This document shows, in pieces, positions 26,290-37,797 of a stretch of 64,000 bases of DNA (the first letter of the stretch is position 1; every line of letters begins with the position of its first letter). The notes under the pieces were generated by a model. The model had not been told where the DNA came from. It was given only the letters and a program-made list of their open reading frames with translations, and ran no database searches. This DNA comes from Sphingomonas sp. QA11 (GTDB taxonomy: Bacteria; Pseudomonadota; Alphaproteobacteria; Sphingomonadales; Sphingomonadaceae). The stretch lies in NCBI RefSeq assembly GCF_028473665.1, contig NZ_CP098774.1, positions 1,612,001-1,676,000 on the forward strand, in the 5' to 3' direction. Both the position numbers and the translations under genes were made by a program.

Positions 26290-26955
26290 ATGATCAAGAC
26301 CAAAACATCGCCATTTCCCAACTCCTGGCTCATTCCGGCCGCGATTCTTGCCGGTGCCACCTTCTGGGCGGCGAGCCATATGGGGCTGTCCGGCGCCTTG
26401 TTCGTTGCCTGGAAGGGGTTGGCCGTCGGGTTGCTGACGCTCTGCGCCGCTCTTGCCGCGCATGACCGCAACGGCTGGTTGCTCGCCGCGCTGCTGGCGC
26501 TGGGCACGCTGGGCGATGTGCTGCTGGAAACCTCCGGCATTGTGATCGGCGGGGTGGCTTTCTTCGCCGGGCATCTGGTCTCGATCCTGCTCTATCTCTC
26601 CAATCGCGGGAAAGAGGGGTGCGCAGTGGCGGTTGCGATTGCCCTGGCGGTTCCCGTCGCGGCCTTCGCCATCACCCATGATGCGGGCGCGACGGTCTAT
26701 GCCGCCGGGCTGGGCGGGATGGCGGGCGCTGCGTGGTACAGTCGTTTCCCGCGGAGACTCGTCGCGACCGGCGCCCTGATGTTCGCCGCGTCTGACCTGC
26801 TGATCTTTGCCGAACTCGGGCCGCTGAAAGAGTCGATCCTGCCGGTCCTGACGATCTGGCCGCTCTATCTCGGCGGCCAGACCCTGATCGCCTATGGCGT
26901 GCTGAGAACCCTCGAAGCGAGGAAGCGGAATGAAGATCTTCACCATCGGCTATGA
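26290..26955 (+). CDS. YhhN family membrane protein (lysoplasmalogenase-like)
   Basis: The ATG at 26290 gives 221 residues with about seven to eight membrane helices. The conserved acidic segments of the family are visible: LGTLGDVLLE near residue 77 and FAASDLLIFAE near residue 170. The family includes eukaryotic TMEM86 lysoplasmalogenases, which split the vinyl-ether bond of lysoplasmalogens. Bacterial members are less well characterised, so the substrate is unproven. The gene overlaps the downstream DUF488 gene by 26 bases. Confidence 0.8.
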   Translation: MIKTKTSPFPNSWLIPAAILAGATFWAASHMGLSGALFVAWKGLAVGLLTLCAALAAHDRNGWLLAALLALGTLGDVLLETSGIVIGGVAFFAGHLVSILLYLSNRGKEGCAVAVAIALAVPVAAFAITHDAGATVYAAGLGGMAGAAWYSRFPRRLVATGALMFAASDLLIFAELGPLKESILPVLTIWPLYLGGQTLIAYGVLRTLEARKRNEDLHHRL

Positions 26956-27361
26956 AGGCACGACGATGGCCGACTTCCTCGCCGCATTGAAGAGTGCCGG
27001 CGTGGAGCGGGTGATCGATGTGCGCGCGTTGCCGCTGTCGCGCCGCCCCGGCTTCTCCAAATCGACGCTCGCCGCTTCGCTGTTCGAGGCGGGGATCGGC
27101 TATGTCCATCTGAAGGCCCTGGGTACGCCCAAGCGCGGGAGGGACGCAGCGAAGAAGGGCGATCGCAAGACGCTGGAAGAGGTCTATGCGGGGCAGCTCG
27201 AACTGCCCGAGGCCCAAGCCCAGGCAGCACAAATGCTCGATCTGGCGCGGGAGAAGCCAAGCGCCCTGCTGTGCTTCGAGCGTGACCCTTGCGTATGCCA
27301 CAGGACCCTGTTGCTTGACGCTGTTGGCGAGGGTGCCGAAGTGGTCGATCTGTTCGCCTGA
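26930..27361 (+). CDS. DUF488 family protein
   Basis: The 143-residue protein has the family pattern MKIFTIGYEGTTMADFLAAL at the N-terminus, VIDVRALPLSRRPGFSKSTL in the middle, and the cysteine-rich CFERDPCVCHRTLL near the end (about residues 119-132). The conserved cysteines suggest a redox or metal role, but no reaction is established for the family. It is translated from within the end of the YhhN-type gene, so the two are coupled. Confidence 0.85.
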   Translation: MKIFTIGYEGTTMADFLAALKSAGVERVIDVRALPLSRRPGFSKSTLAASLFEAGIGYVHLKALGTPKRGRDAAKKGDRKTLEEVYAGQLELPEAQAQAAQMLDLAREKPSALLCFERDPCVCHRTLLLDAVGEGAEVVDLFA

Positions 27362-27510
27362 GCAGGCGCTCTTCTCAGATCGACATCATTACATCGTATC
27401 CGATGATCTCTACCCTGGACCGGCAACATGACTTCGCCAATCGCTTGCCTGTGAAGTCGCGCCCGCTACGCTGATCCGGTTCGCCTGAACCCCAATCGAA
27501 AGACCAAATC

Positions 27511-27897
27511 ATGATCGACCATATGGGCATTGCCGCCTCCGACTTCGACGCCTCCCGCCGCTTCTATGAGACGGCGCTTGCCCCGCTCGGAATCGGGCTG
27601 GTGATGGAAGTCACGCCGGAGCAGAGCGGCGGGTATCACGGGCTCGGGCTCGGCAAGCAGGGCAAGCCGTTCTTCTGGGTCGGCAATGGCGGGCCAAAGG
27701 GGGCAGGCATCCATATCGCCTTCACCGCCGATGCGCGCGCGCAGGTCGATGCGTTCTACGAAGCCGCGATGGCGGCCGGCGGGCGGGACAATGGGGCGCC
27801 CGGCATTCGTGCCTATTACCATCCGAACTATTATGGCGCGTTCGTGCTCGACCCCGACGGCATCAATGTCGAGGCGGTTTGCCACCTGCCTGAATAA
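27511..27897 (+). CDS. VOC (glyoxalase-fold) family protein
   Basis: This 128-residue single-domain protein has a typical VOC N-terminus (MIDHMGIAASDFDASRRFYE) with an early histidine, a central HIAFTADARAQVDAFYEAAM block and a C-terminal YYAFV-like YYGAFVLDPDGINVEAVCH. The histidine and glutamate positions suit divalent metal binding. The fold serves many reactions (glyoxalase I, dioxygenases, fosfomycin resistance), so I assign no substrate. It stands alone, with a putative terminator immediately downstream. Confidence 0.85.
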   Translation: MIDHMGIAASDFDASRRFYETALAPLGIGLVMEVTPEQSGGYHGLGLGKQGKPFFWVGNGGPKGAGIHIAFTADARAQVDAFYEAAMAAGGRDNGAPGIRAYYHPNYYGAFVLDPDGINVEAVCHLPE

Positions 27898-27898
27898 G

Positions 27899-27934
27899 GC
27901 CGGCTGCCTGCCCCGGGGCCGGCAGCGCATTTTT
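27899..27934 (+). terminator. Probable rho-independent terminator of the VOC gene
   Basis: Directly after the stop codon, GCTGCC (27903-27908) pairs with GGCAGC (27921-27926) around a GC-rich loop. ATTTTTC follows. Confidence 0.5.
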
Positions 27935-27992
27935 CTGACTGAACGACTGGGCGGATTGGCATTCAGAACCGGCCAGTCGGGAGTGCAAGGTG

Positions 27993-28147
27993 GTTCGCGC
28001 AGAGGCGCCGAGGGCGCTGAGAAAGTCCGGTCAGGGGCCCGGGCAGTTTGCAATGACGAACATGTCCACAAGCAGGCAGCTTCTCGGCGGGCGGTGATCA
28101 AGTCCGGAAATCAACTCCGCATTCTTTGCGCCCTCTGCGCGGATCCT
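27993..28147. repeat. Palindromic intergenic repeat, type 2 relative
   Basis: CGCGCAGAGGCGCCGAGGGC at the left and GCGCCCTCTGCGCGGA at the right form imperfect complementary arms around about 110 bases. The CAGAGGCGC wording is like the element at 25200-25331. No gene is evident within it. Confidence 0.5.
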
Positions 28148-28197
28148 CCTTTCTGCCGAGGTGGTGCCCAAAGAGGGGAATGTCGATCTGACCCGGG

Positions 28198-29529
28198 ATG
28201 GACGGTTTGCCGGCACCCCGGACGCGTGACATACCAGTGCCGGGACGATGGTGGGGACTGCCGGTGGTGATCGCTCGATTGCGCGCGTTGCGGACGGCCG
28301 TTCCGGGGCCGGGATGGATGTTGCTGGCGCTGGTGTTCGGCTTTGCCGCCGGGACGCTGATCGGCACTGGCCGGGCAGGCGTGATCGACACGATGCGGCT
28401 GATCGGCGGTCTTTGGCTCGATTCGCTACGCATGACGATCGTCCCGCTTGTTTTCGCGCTGGTGGTGACGGGCGTCGCCGACCTGGCGACCGCCGACGAT
28501 GGCCCCGCGCGGCGGATCGGCGCGCGGTTGCCGTTCGTGCTGGTCGGATTCCTGCTGCTTGCGGCCGTGGTCGCCGCCTTGATCGTGCCGCCGCTGCTGG
28601 CGCTGTTCCCCTTGCCGGCCGAAACCGTGGCGGGCCTGCGCGCCAATTTCCCGGCGAGCGCACCGCCCGCAATCCCGTCGACCGTCGAGGCGATCAGGGC
28701 GATGGTGCCGGTCAACGTCATCGCCTCCGGCGCAGAAGGGGCGATCGTGCCGCTGGTCGTGTTCGCGGTGGTGCTCGGGCTGGCGCTGAGCCGGATCGGG
28801 CGATCACGCGCGGCGGCGACGCTTGAACCGTTTCGCGGGCTGGCCGACGCGATGATCGTGTTGGTCGGGTGGGTGTTGCGAGTGGCGCCTGTCGGCATCT
28901 TCGCCCTGGCCCTCGTGATCGGCGCGACTGCCGGGATCGGCGCAGCGCTGGCGCTGGGGCATTACATCCTGATCCAGATTGTGCTGGCGCTGGTGCTGAC
29001 GATGATCTGTTATGGGCTGGCGCGCTGGCCCGGGGGGATCCCGCTGTGGCGTTTCGCCCGGGCGCTTGCCCCGGCCCAGGCAGTCGCGGCGGGAACTCAA
29101 TCCTCGATCGCGACCCTGCCGGCAATGCTCGCCAGCGCAGAACGGGTCGGCATTTCCGATCGCGATGCCGCCGTCATCCTGCCGCTGGCGGTGGCGGTGT
29201 TCAAGGTAACGGCCCCGTCGGGATCGTTGCTGTTCGGGCTGGCCATGGCGTGGATGGCGGGGATCGAGATTTCGCTCGCGCAGATCCTGATCGCGATCCC
29301 GTTGGCGGTGCTTTCAACCCTGGTGGTGATCGGCATGCCGGGGGCAGTCAGTTTCTTCGCCGCCGCGACGCCGACGGCGATTGCCCTGGGGGCCCCACTG
29401 GAGCTGTTGCCGATCCTGCTGGCGGTCGACACGATCCCGGACATGTTCCGCACGGTGGCGAACGTGACGGCCGATGTGGCGGTGGCGGCGATCGTTGCAC
29501 CGCCGGCAGCGGAAGAGCGCGCCGGCTGA
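28198..29529 (+). CDS. Dicarboxylate/amino acid:cation symporter (DAACS family)
   Basis: The protein has 443 residues and about eight membrane helices plus re-entrant loops. Family markers include DSLRMTIVPLVFALVVTGVAD in the third helix region, the serine-rich loop AVAAGTQSSIATLPAML, and FKVTAPSGSLLFGLAMAW in helix 7. The second loop keeps the GTQSS pattern important for substrate and cation binding. Members such as GltP and DctA import glutamate, aspartate or C4-dicarboxylates with protons or sodium. The exact substrate cannot be told. Its 3' end abuts the convergent DUF952 gene with no gap. Confidence 0.88.
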   Translation: MDGLPAPRTRDIPVPGRWWGLPVVIARLRALRTAVPGPGWMLLALVFGFAAGTLIGTGRAGVIDTMRLIGGLWLDSLRMTIVPLVFALVVTGVADLATADDGPARRIGARLPFVLVGFLLLAAVVAALIVPPLLALFPLPAETVAGLRANFPASAPPAIPSTVEAIRAMVPVNVIASGAEGAIVPLVVFAVVLGLALSRIGRSRAAATLEPFRGLADAMIVLVGWVLRVAPVGIFALALVIGATAGIGAALALGHYILIQIVLALVLTMICYGLARWPGGIPLWRFARALAPAQAVAAGTQSSIATLPAMLASAERVGISDRDAAVILPLAVAVFKVTAPSGSLLFGLAMAWMAGIEISLAQILIAIPLAVLSTLVVIGMPGAVSFFAAATPTAIALGAPLELLPILLAVDTIPDMFRTVANVTADVAVAAIVAPPAAEERAG

Positions 29530-29874
29530 TCAGCCGGAGACGGGTAAGCGTATCTTGCCCTGCTCGTCGCGGTCGAGCGGGCCATAAGCGATCACGGTTT
29601 CAAGCAGCAACGGGCCATAGATGTGCGGAAAGAGCTGGCCGCCGCGTGACGGCTCCCATTTCAGCGTATCGCCCTGGGCAGCGAGATCGACGGCGGCGAC
29701 ATGCAGGCCTGATTGTCCGGCGAAATGCTTGTCGACGGTCTCGTCAAGCTGGGCGGCGGTCGACAGGTGGATATAGCCGTCGGTGAGGTCGACTGGCGCG
29801 CCTGCGAAGCTGCCGGTTTCAAGCGCCGCCATCTGCTCGCCCGTCAGCACCTTGTAGGCTGTCGTGTCTCTCAT
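29530..29874 (-). CDS. DUF952 family protein
   Basis: The 114-residue protein opens with AYKVLTGEQMAALETGSFAGAPVDLTDGYIHLST, quoted here as AYKVLTGEQM and DLTDGYIHLST, the hallmark of DUF952. The C-terminal half has LKWEPSRGGQLFPHIYGPL. The fold is reported to be related to ADP-ribosyltransferase-like or glutathione-transferase-associated proteins, but the function is not settled. It lies downstream of a palindromic repeat and gyrA on the same strand direction as gyrA. Confidence 0.82.
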   Translation of the reverse strand: MRDTTAYKVLTGEQMAALETGSFAGAPVDLTDGYIHLSTAAQLDETVDKHFAGQSGLHVAAVDLAAQGDTLKWEPSRGGQLFPHIYGPLLLETVIAYGPLDRDEQGKIRLPVSG

Positions 29875-29905
29875 GCGAATTCCTCGTCCCTGATATGTCC
29901 CCCGT

Positions 29906-29984
29906 GCCGTTCGTTTCGAGGGACGTCGAGAAACAGATACCGGGCGCGGGAGGCGGCTTCTCGACGTCGCTCGAAGCGAACGGC
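29906..29984. repeat. Palindromic intergenic repeat, type 4
   Basis: GCCGTTCGTTTCGAGGGACG and CGTCGCTCGAAGCGAACGGC are near-perfect complements (about 26 of 29 positions when extended to GTCGAGAA). They lie behind gyrA and may serve as its transcript end. The CGTTCGCTTCGAGC motif is a widespread sphingomonad intergenic hairpin. Confidence 0.65.
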
Positions 29985-30006
29985 GTGTTGAAAGCCGCCC
30001 CTTCTC

Positions 30007-32781
<2,775 letters not shown>

Positions 32782-32878
32782 AGTTTCGAGTCTTTCGGAA
32801 AGTTATATGTCTGCTGGATGACGGTCTAGCGAAGCCGGCTCCCGATGTCACGCGTGCGCGCGTACGCGTGAGGGCCAA

Positions 32879-33568
32879 TCAGGGGGCGATCTCTACACCG
32901 TCCCAGGAGAAATGCTTGCCGCTGTCGGGAATCTTGAGGCCATCGATGCCGTCGAGGAGTTGGACCGCCGCGCGATCGGGGTCGAACAAAGTGCCGGGCG
33001 TGACGCTCGCCTGAAACCGGCGTGACAGGGCGGTGTCGACCGTGCCCGGGTGGAGCGCGACGACGATAGACCGGTCGTTGCGGCGCCTTTCCTCGATCGC
33101 GAGGGTGCGGACCATCATGTTGAGCGCTGCCTTCGACGCGCGATAGCCGTACCAGCCGCCCAGCCTGTTGTCCGCGATGCTGCCGATCCGTGCCGACAGG
33201 ACAGCGAAGACGGTACGGCCGGTGCGTGGCATGAGCGGCAGGAAGTGCTTGGCGACGAGCGCGGGGCCGATCGTGTTCACCGCGAACAGGCGGGCGAGCC
33301 ATGCCGGGTCGAGTTCCTGCATGGCCTTTTCCGGGGCACGATCGCTCTCATGGAGAATACCGGTCGCGACGATGATCAGGGATGGCGCGGGACCTCTGGT
33401 GACGAGCGCAGCGGCCGCGGCGATGCTCGCTTCGTCGGTCAGGTCGGTGCCGGTCCCGCTGCGGGAAAAGCCGTGGACCGTGTCGAAGGCGCCTTCGTCA
33501 AGCAATGCGGCATGGAGCGCGCCGCCGATGCCGCCCGACGCGCCGATGATGACCGCGCTGCCGCTCAT
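32879..33568 (-). CDS. Short-chain dehydrogenase/reductase, C-factor-like
   Basis: The ATG at 33568 gives 229 residues and overlaps the yaaA stop (ATGA). The N-terminal Rossmann loop is IIGASGGIGGALHAAL (residues 6-21), and the active-site YxxxK is in GWYGYRASKAALN. The core resembles the C-factor-like group of SDR proteins, with PGTVDTALSRRFQ behind the active site. Substrate unknown. It is co-transcribed with yaaA; gyrA follows on the same strand after about 97 bases. Confidence 0.85.
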   Translation of the reverse strand: MSGSAVIIGASGGIGGALHAALLDEGAFDTVHGFSRSGTGTDLTDEASIAAAAALVTRGPAPSLIIVATGILHESDRAPEKAMQELDPAWLARLFAVNTIGPALVAKHFLPLMPRTGRTVFAVLSARIGSIADNRLGGWYGYRASKAALNMMVRTLAIEERRRNDRSIVVALHPGTVDTALSRRFQASVTPGTLFDPDRAAVQLLDGIDGLKIPDSGKHFSWDGVEIAP

Positions 33569-34317
33569 GCGCGAACGAAGCGCCAGCTGTCGGGTTCGCT
33601 GGCCTCGGCATCGAAACGATAGCCGGCGCTGTCGAACCCTTTCATCGACTCGGCATCGGCGATTCGGTGCTCGCACAGCCAGCGCGCCATCATCCCGCGT
33701 GCCTTCTTGGCGTGGAAGCTGACGAAGCGGGGGCCGTCAGGGCCGGGTTCGCGGAAATCGACGTTGATGACCCGCAGCCCCCCGAGCCTGTCGGCGACGG
33801 CGGCGAAATATTCCTGGCTCGCGAGGTTGAGCACCACGCCCGAACCTTCCTCCTCGACATCAGCGCGTACCGCCTCCGCGATTCGGTCGCCCCACCATGC
33901 GTAGAGGCTCTTGCGGCGCGGCGCCCAGCGGGTGCCCATTTCGAGCCGATAGGGCCGCATCGCATCGAGCGGGCGGAGCAGGCCGTAGAGGCCTGAGAGC
34001 ATCCGCACATGATCCTGGGCGAAGGCGACCCCCGATTCGTCAAGCGTCCGTGCCTCAAGACCGAGATAGACATCGCCGGCAAAGGCGTAGAGCGCGGGAC
34101 GTTCCGGCTGGGCATCGAACCCGGCAAAACGATCGGCGTTGAGCTTGGCCAGCTTCTTCGAGATGTCCATCAGTTCGGACAGACGCTTCTGGCTCAGATT
34201 CGCGGCCGACGCGGCGAGGCTGCTCGCCTCCGCCGCGAAGCGCGGCGTCGTCGTCCCGACCGGCGGCACCGGCCGTTCATAGTCGAGGGTCTTGGCGGGG
34301 GAGAGAAGGGCGATCAC
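33565..34317 (-). CDS. yaaA: Peroxide stress protein YaaA
   Basis: The 250-residue protein begins MIALLSPAKTLDYERPVPP and contains SLYGLLRPLDAMRPYRLEMG, both diagnostic for the YaaA/DUF328 family, plus the late VSFHAKKARGMMARW. In E. coli, YaaA limits intracellular iron and damage during hydrogen peroxide stress. Length is normal. It heads an operon with the SDR gene. A gap of about 190 bases to the divergent TPR gene must hold its promoter; no OxyR-like site was recognised. Confidence 0.92.
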   Translation of the reverse strand: MIALLSPAKTLDYERPVPPVGTTTPRFAAEASSLAASAANLSQKRLSELMDISKKLAKLNADRFAGFDAQPERPALYAFAGDVYLGLEARTLDESGVAFAQDHVRMLSGLYGLLRPLDAMRPYRLEMGTRWAPRRKSLYAWWGDRIAEAVRADVEEEGSGVVLNLASQEYFAAVADRLGGLRVINVDFREPGPDGPRFVSFHAKKARGMMARWLCEHRIADAESMKGFDSAGYRFDAEASEPDSWRFVRA

Positions 34318-34510
34318 CCGTCGCGCCTAGGCGGGGGAAACGGCCTGAGTCAAAGGGGCTGTCGAAAGTCGGGAGCCGAACATATTCAATGCGCGTTCAG
34401 AGCCTCGATGCCATCCGGTCTCAATCCCGCCGCTTGAACGGCGATGCCCCGCCAATTAGAGGCGTTTGCGAATTGAACGCTCGCCCTATTCCGCCTGAGG
34501 AGTTTTCCCG

Positions 34511-35758
34511 ATGAAACTGGTCCACCCCGTTGCGTATGCGCTGATGCTTTCCTTGGGTGCCACGGCGATGGTCGCCGTGCCTGCCGCCGCCGCCGAGAAA
34601 AAGAAGAACGAGAAGGACGCAGCGCCCAAGATCGTCCCGTCGCCCGGGTTTGCCAAGCCCGCGGTCGCCGTCGACACCGCGATCAAGGCCAAGGACTATG
34701 CGACGGCCGAGACTCAGCTCGCCGCGGCCGAACCGCAGGCGAAGACCGATGACGACCGGTATTTCGTGGGCATGTTCCACCTGCAGATCGCCAGCGCGAA
34801 GAACGACAATGCGGGCGTGGCAAAGGCGCTCGACCTGTTGCTGGTCAATCCCAAGACGCCGGCCGATTCGCTCCCGGCTTATTACAATGTGCGCGGCTCG
34901 ATCGCGCTCGACCAGAAGCAGGAAGCCGACGCGGTCAAGTATCTGCTCAAGGCGCGCGAACTTGGCTATCCGGGCACCGACACGACCGTGTCGCTGGCGC
35001 GGGCCTATGGCGCGACCGGCAAGATCGATGAAGCGATCGCCGAGCTGGACAAGGCCATCACCGCGGAGACCGCGGCCGGCCGCACCGCGCCCGAGACCTG
35101 GTATTCCTTCGTCGTCAGCAATCTCTATGCGAAGCACGATGTTCCGCGGGCCGAAACCTGGCTGGTCCGCCAGCTCAAGGTCTATCCGAAGATCGCCACG
35201 TGGCGCACCGGCGTGAACAATTTCCGCAAGGTGAACGATCCGACCGGGACCAAGTTCACCAAGGGCCAGAAGCTCGACATGTTCCGCCTGATGCGCACCA
35301 GCAAGGCGCTGAACGACAGCAACGACTATTACATCTATTCCCAGTCGGCACTCGATTCGGGACTGCCATGGGAAGCCGCGGCGGTGATCGACGAGGGGCG
35401 TGCCTCGGGCAAGATCCCCGCAAGCGATGGCGGCATCGTCCGCGTCTACACTGCGGCACAGGCGGCGATGAAGTCGGAAGTCTCCGCGTCGACGGCTGCC
35501 GGCAAGTCCAAGCCCGCGGTTGCCGGCGACATCTATCTGGCGGCAGGCGACTATGCCAAGGCGGCTCAGTCCTACACGGCGGCAGCCGGGCAGGCCGGTG
35601 TCGATGCGAATGCGGTGAACCTGCATCTCGGCGTGGCACTGGCGAACCAGGGCCGCAAGGACGAAGCGAAGGCTGCCTTCGCCAAGGTAACCGGCGCGCC
35701 GCAGGCCGATCTCGCCCGTCTGTGGACGATCTGGCTGGACTCGCCGCCGCTGGCGTGA
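34511..35758 (+). CDS. Exported TPR-like repeat protein (paralogue 1)
   Basis: The 415-residue protein has a Sec signal peptide (MKLVHPVAYALMLSLGATAM, cleavage after AAA near residue 28). Helical hairpins of the tetratricopeptide kind follow: IDEAIAELDKAI, YAKAAQSYTAAAGQ and LHLGVALANQGRKDEAKAAF. It is periplasmic and probably a scaffold. A related gene follows in the same direction after 40 bases, and both end with the phrase LWxIWLDSPP. No specific function is assigned. Confidence 0.75.
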   Translation: MKLVHPVAYALMLSLGATAMVAVPAAAAEKKKNEKDAAPKIVPSPGFAKPAVAVDTAIKAKDYATAETQLAAAEPQAKTDDDRYFVGMFHLQIASAKNDNAGVAKALDLLLVNPKTPADSLPAYYNVRGSIALDQKQEADAVKYLLKARELGYPGTDTTVSLARAYGATGKIDEAIAELDKAITAETAAGRTAPETWYSFVVSNLYAKHDVPRAETWLVRQLKVYPKIATWRTGVNNFRKVNDPTGTKFTKGQKLDMFRLMRTSKALNDSNDYYIYSQSALDSGLPWEAAAVIDEGRASGKIPASDGGIVRVYTAAQAAMKSEVSASTAAGKSKPAVAGDIYLAAGDYAKAAQSYTAAAGQAGVDANAVNLHLGVALANQGRKDEAKAAFAKVTGAPQADLARLWTIWLDSPPLA

Positions 35759-35798
35759 TTCACACGGACCGACAGCGCCGCATTTGGAGAGTTTGAGT

Positions 35799-37088
35799 AT
35801 GAAGACCATTTCGATGACGGCGCTGGCGGCGGCGCTGCTGGTGCCTCTGGCGGTATCCCCCCCGATGGCCGTGGCCGCGGGCAAGAAGGAAGTCGCGCAG
35901 CCGGAAAGCCCGACGAACTTCGTCCTGTCCAAGCAGGTGCGGGATTCGGCGGCGGCGGCGGCGGTGGCGCTGAAAGCCAATGATCTTGCCGGCGCCGAAA
36001 CCGCGATCTCGACGATCGAGCGGACGGCGAGCAACGACAGCGAGCGCTATGTCGGACGGACCCTGCGGGTGCGCCTGCTGAGCGCTTCGCCGCCGACGGT
36101 GCAGAGCCAGACAGCGCTGGTGAAACCGCTGACGGAGCTGATCGCCGATCCGCGCACCTCGAAGGACGACGTGGCGCGGTACAATTACACGCTCGGCGAT
36201 TTCGCCTATGCGCGGAAGGATTACGCCAAGGCGGTGCAATTCTATCGCCAGGCGCGCGAGAACGGCCTGCGCGACGACGAGCTGAACCTGCAGATCGTCC
36301 GTGCGAACGTGGAGGGAGGCCAGGTCTCAGCCGGTGCCGCCGAGCTCGATTCGATGATCGCGGCGCAGATCGCGGCGGGCAAGAAGCCGCCCGAAAGCTG
36401 GTATCGGTTCGCGGCGCAGCGCCTGAGACTGAAAAAGGCGCCCGAGGCGGCGGCGTGGACCGGCAAGTGGCTTGCTGCCTATGGGAGCAGGGGCAACTGG
36501 CACGACGCGATCGCGGTCAACGGCTTCAAGGACGAGGACGAAAGCAAGCTGCCCGCGGCAGAGCGCCGGGATCGCGACACGAGGTTCGTCGACCTCTACC
36601 GGCTGATGCGCGTCACCAAGAGCCTCGGCGGCGAGAAGGAATATCTGGAATATGCCCGGCGGGCCAACAATCTGGGCCTGAAGGACGAGGTGAAGTCAGT
36701 GATCGAGGAAGGGCGCGCCTCCGGCGCGATCCCGCCCAAGGAACCGGAAAGCGTCCGCCTGCTCGCCGCCCCGGCCAAGGGCAAGGCGGCGCCGGCCGCG
36801 CCGACCGAGGCGGCCGCGCGAAAGGCGGCCAATGGCGCACTGGCCGCGCAGCTTGGCGATGTCAGCATCGGCAAGGGCGCCTATGCCAAGGCGATCGAAA
36901 TGTATGACGTGGCGCTGGAGAAGACCGTCAAGGATACGGACGACGTCCGCCTGCATCGCGGCATCGCTCTCGCGCTGTCCGGCGACAAGGAACGTGCCCG
37001 CGCCGATTTCGGCGCGGTGGCCGCCGCACCCGACAGCGACACGGCGACGCTCTGGAAGATCTGGCTGGATAGTCCGCCTGCCGTTTGA
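35799..37088 (+). CDS. Exported TPR-like repeat protein (paralogue 2)
   Basis: The ATG at 35799 gives 429 residues with a signal peptide (MTALAAALLVPLAVSPPMAVAA). Helical repeats follow, including DDVARYNYTLGDFAYARKDY and LHRGIALALSGDKERARADF. It mirrors the preceding protein in order and in its ends, for example RFVDLYRLMRVTKSL against KLDMFRLMRTSKAL and LWKIWLDSPPAV against LWTIWLDSPPLA. A tandem duplication is the simplest origin. A strong terminator follows. Confidence 0.75.
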   Translation: MKTISMTALAAALLVPLAVSPPMAVAAGKKEVAQPESPTNFVLSKQVRDSAAAAAVALKANDLAGAETAISTIERTASNDSERYVGRTLRVRLLSASPPTVQSQTALVKPLTELIADPRTSKDDVARYNYTLGDFAYARKDYAKAVQFYRQARENGLRDDELNLQIVRANVEGGQVSAGAAELDSMIAAQIAAGKKPPESWYRFAAQRLRLKKAPEAAAWTGKWLAAYGSRGNWHDAIAVNGFKDEDESKLPAAERRDRDTRFVDLYRLMRVTKSLGGEKEYLEYARRANNLGLKDEVKSVIEEGRASGAIPPKEPESVRLLAAPAKGKAAPAAPTEAAARKAANGALAAQLGDVSIGKGAYAKAIEMYDVALEKTVKDTDDVRLHRGIALALSGDKERARADFGAVAAAPDSDTATLWKIWLDSPPAV

Positions 37089-37116
37089 CGCCCGGCGGCA
37101 CGGCATCGGTTGAGAA

Positions 37117-37144
37117 GGGGCGGCACATTGCCGCCCCTTTTTTT
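37117..37144 (+). terminator. Strong rho-independent terminator of the TPR operon
   Basis: GGGGCGGCA, a CAT loop and TGCCGCCCC form a perfect 9-bp stem followed directly by seven T residues, 28 bases after the stop of paralogue 2. Confidence 0.93.
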
Positions 37145-37145
37145 G

Positions 37146-37613
37146 TCAGTCCTGCCGTACCGGGATGCCCGGCAGTGCCTTGGCAGTGCGGATCGTCAGG
37201 GAGGTCTTCACGCTCGCCACATTGGGGGCGGGCGTCAGATGAGTCGTGAGGATTTCCTGGAAGCTCTTTAGGTCGGTCGCGACGATCTTCAGGATGAAGT
37301 CGATCTCCCCGTTGAGCATATGGCATTCGCGAATCTCGGGGATTTGCGCGACATGGTCCTCGAAAGCGGCAAGATCATGCTCGGCCTGGCTGCGCAGGCT
37401 GACCATCGCGAACACCGTGATCGGATAACCGAGCGTCGCCGCGTCGAGTTCGGCATGATAGCCGCGGATCGCGCCGACTTCTTCCAGCGTGCGGACACGG
37501 CGCAGACAGGGGGGGGCGGTCAGACCTACACGTTCCGCCAGATCGACATTCGTCATCCGGCCATCATCCTGCAGCAATCCCAGAATCCGCCGGTCGATCG
37601 AATCAAACGCCAT
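37146..37613 (-). CDS. Lrp/AsnC family transcriptional regulator
   Basis: The 155-residue protein has an N-terminal helix-turn-helix (ILGLLQDDGRMTNVDLAERV, LTAPPCLRRVRTLEEVGAI) and a C-terminal RAM ligand-binding domain (TVFAMVSLRSQAEHDLAAFE to SVKTSLTIRTAKAL). Such proteins sense amino acids and act as dimers or octamers. The target is unknown; autoregulation is common. It converges on the terminator behind the TPR operon and is divergent from the kinase-like gene after a 184-base gap. Confidence 0.9.
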   Translation of the reverse strand: MAFDSIDRRILGLLQDDGRMTNVDLAERVGLTAPPCLRRVRTLEEVGAIRGYHAELDAATLGYPITVFAMVSLRSQAEHDLAAFEDHVAQIPEIRECHMLNGEIDFILKIVATDLKSFQEILTTHLTPAPNVASVKTSLTIRTAKALPGIPVRQD

Positions 37614-37797
37614 TACACAAAGCTCCCCGCCGGCTCTGACTTTCTGGCGAGCGGCCAGCGTTCAGCATAAGATAATTGCGAGCGAACGCAATTGTCCCAC
37701 ATTGCTACGTGTCAAAATCAGCTGTTTCACTCCCGAGTCCGGCCGGTTAAGAAATCCTTAGGGCACGACCGTCGTGACCGGTTGGGGAAAGTGACCT

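Noticed and set aside
25378..26946. 522-codon minus-strand reading that would extend the GbsR-type regulator upstream
   Set aside because: The upstream part is the shadow of the YhhN-type gene and a palindromic repeat. The family start MTITDHPD with an operator in front supports the short form.
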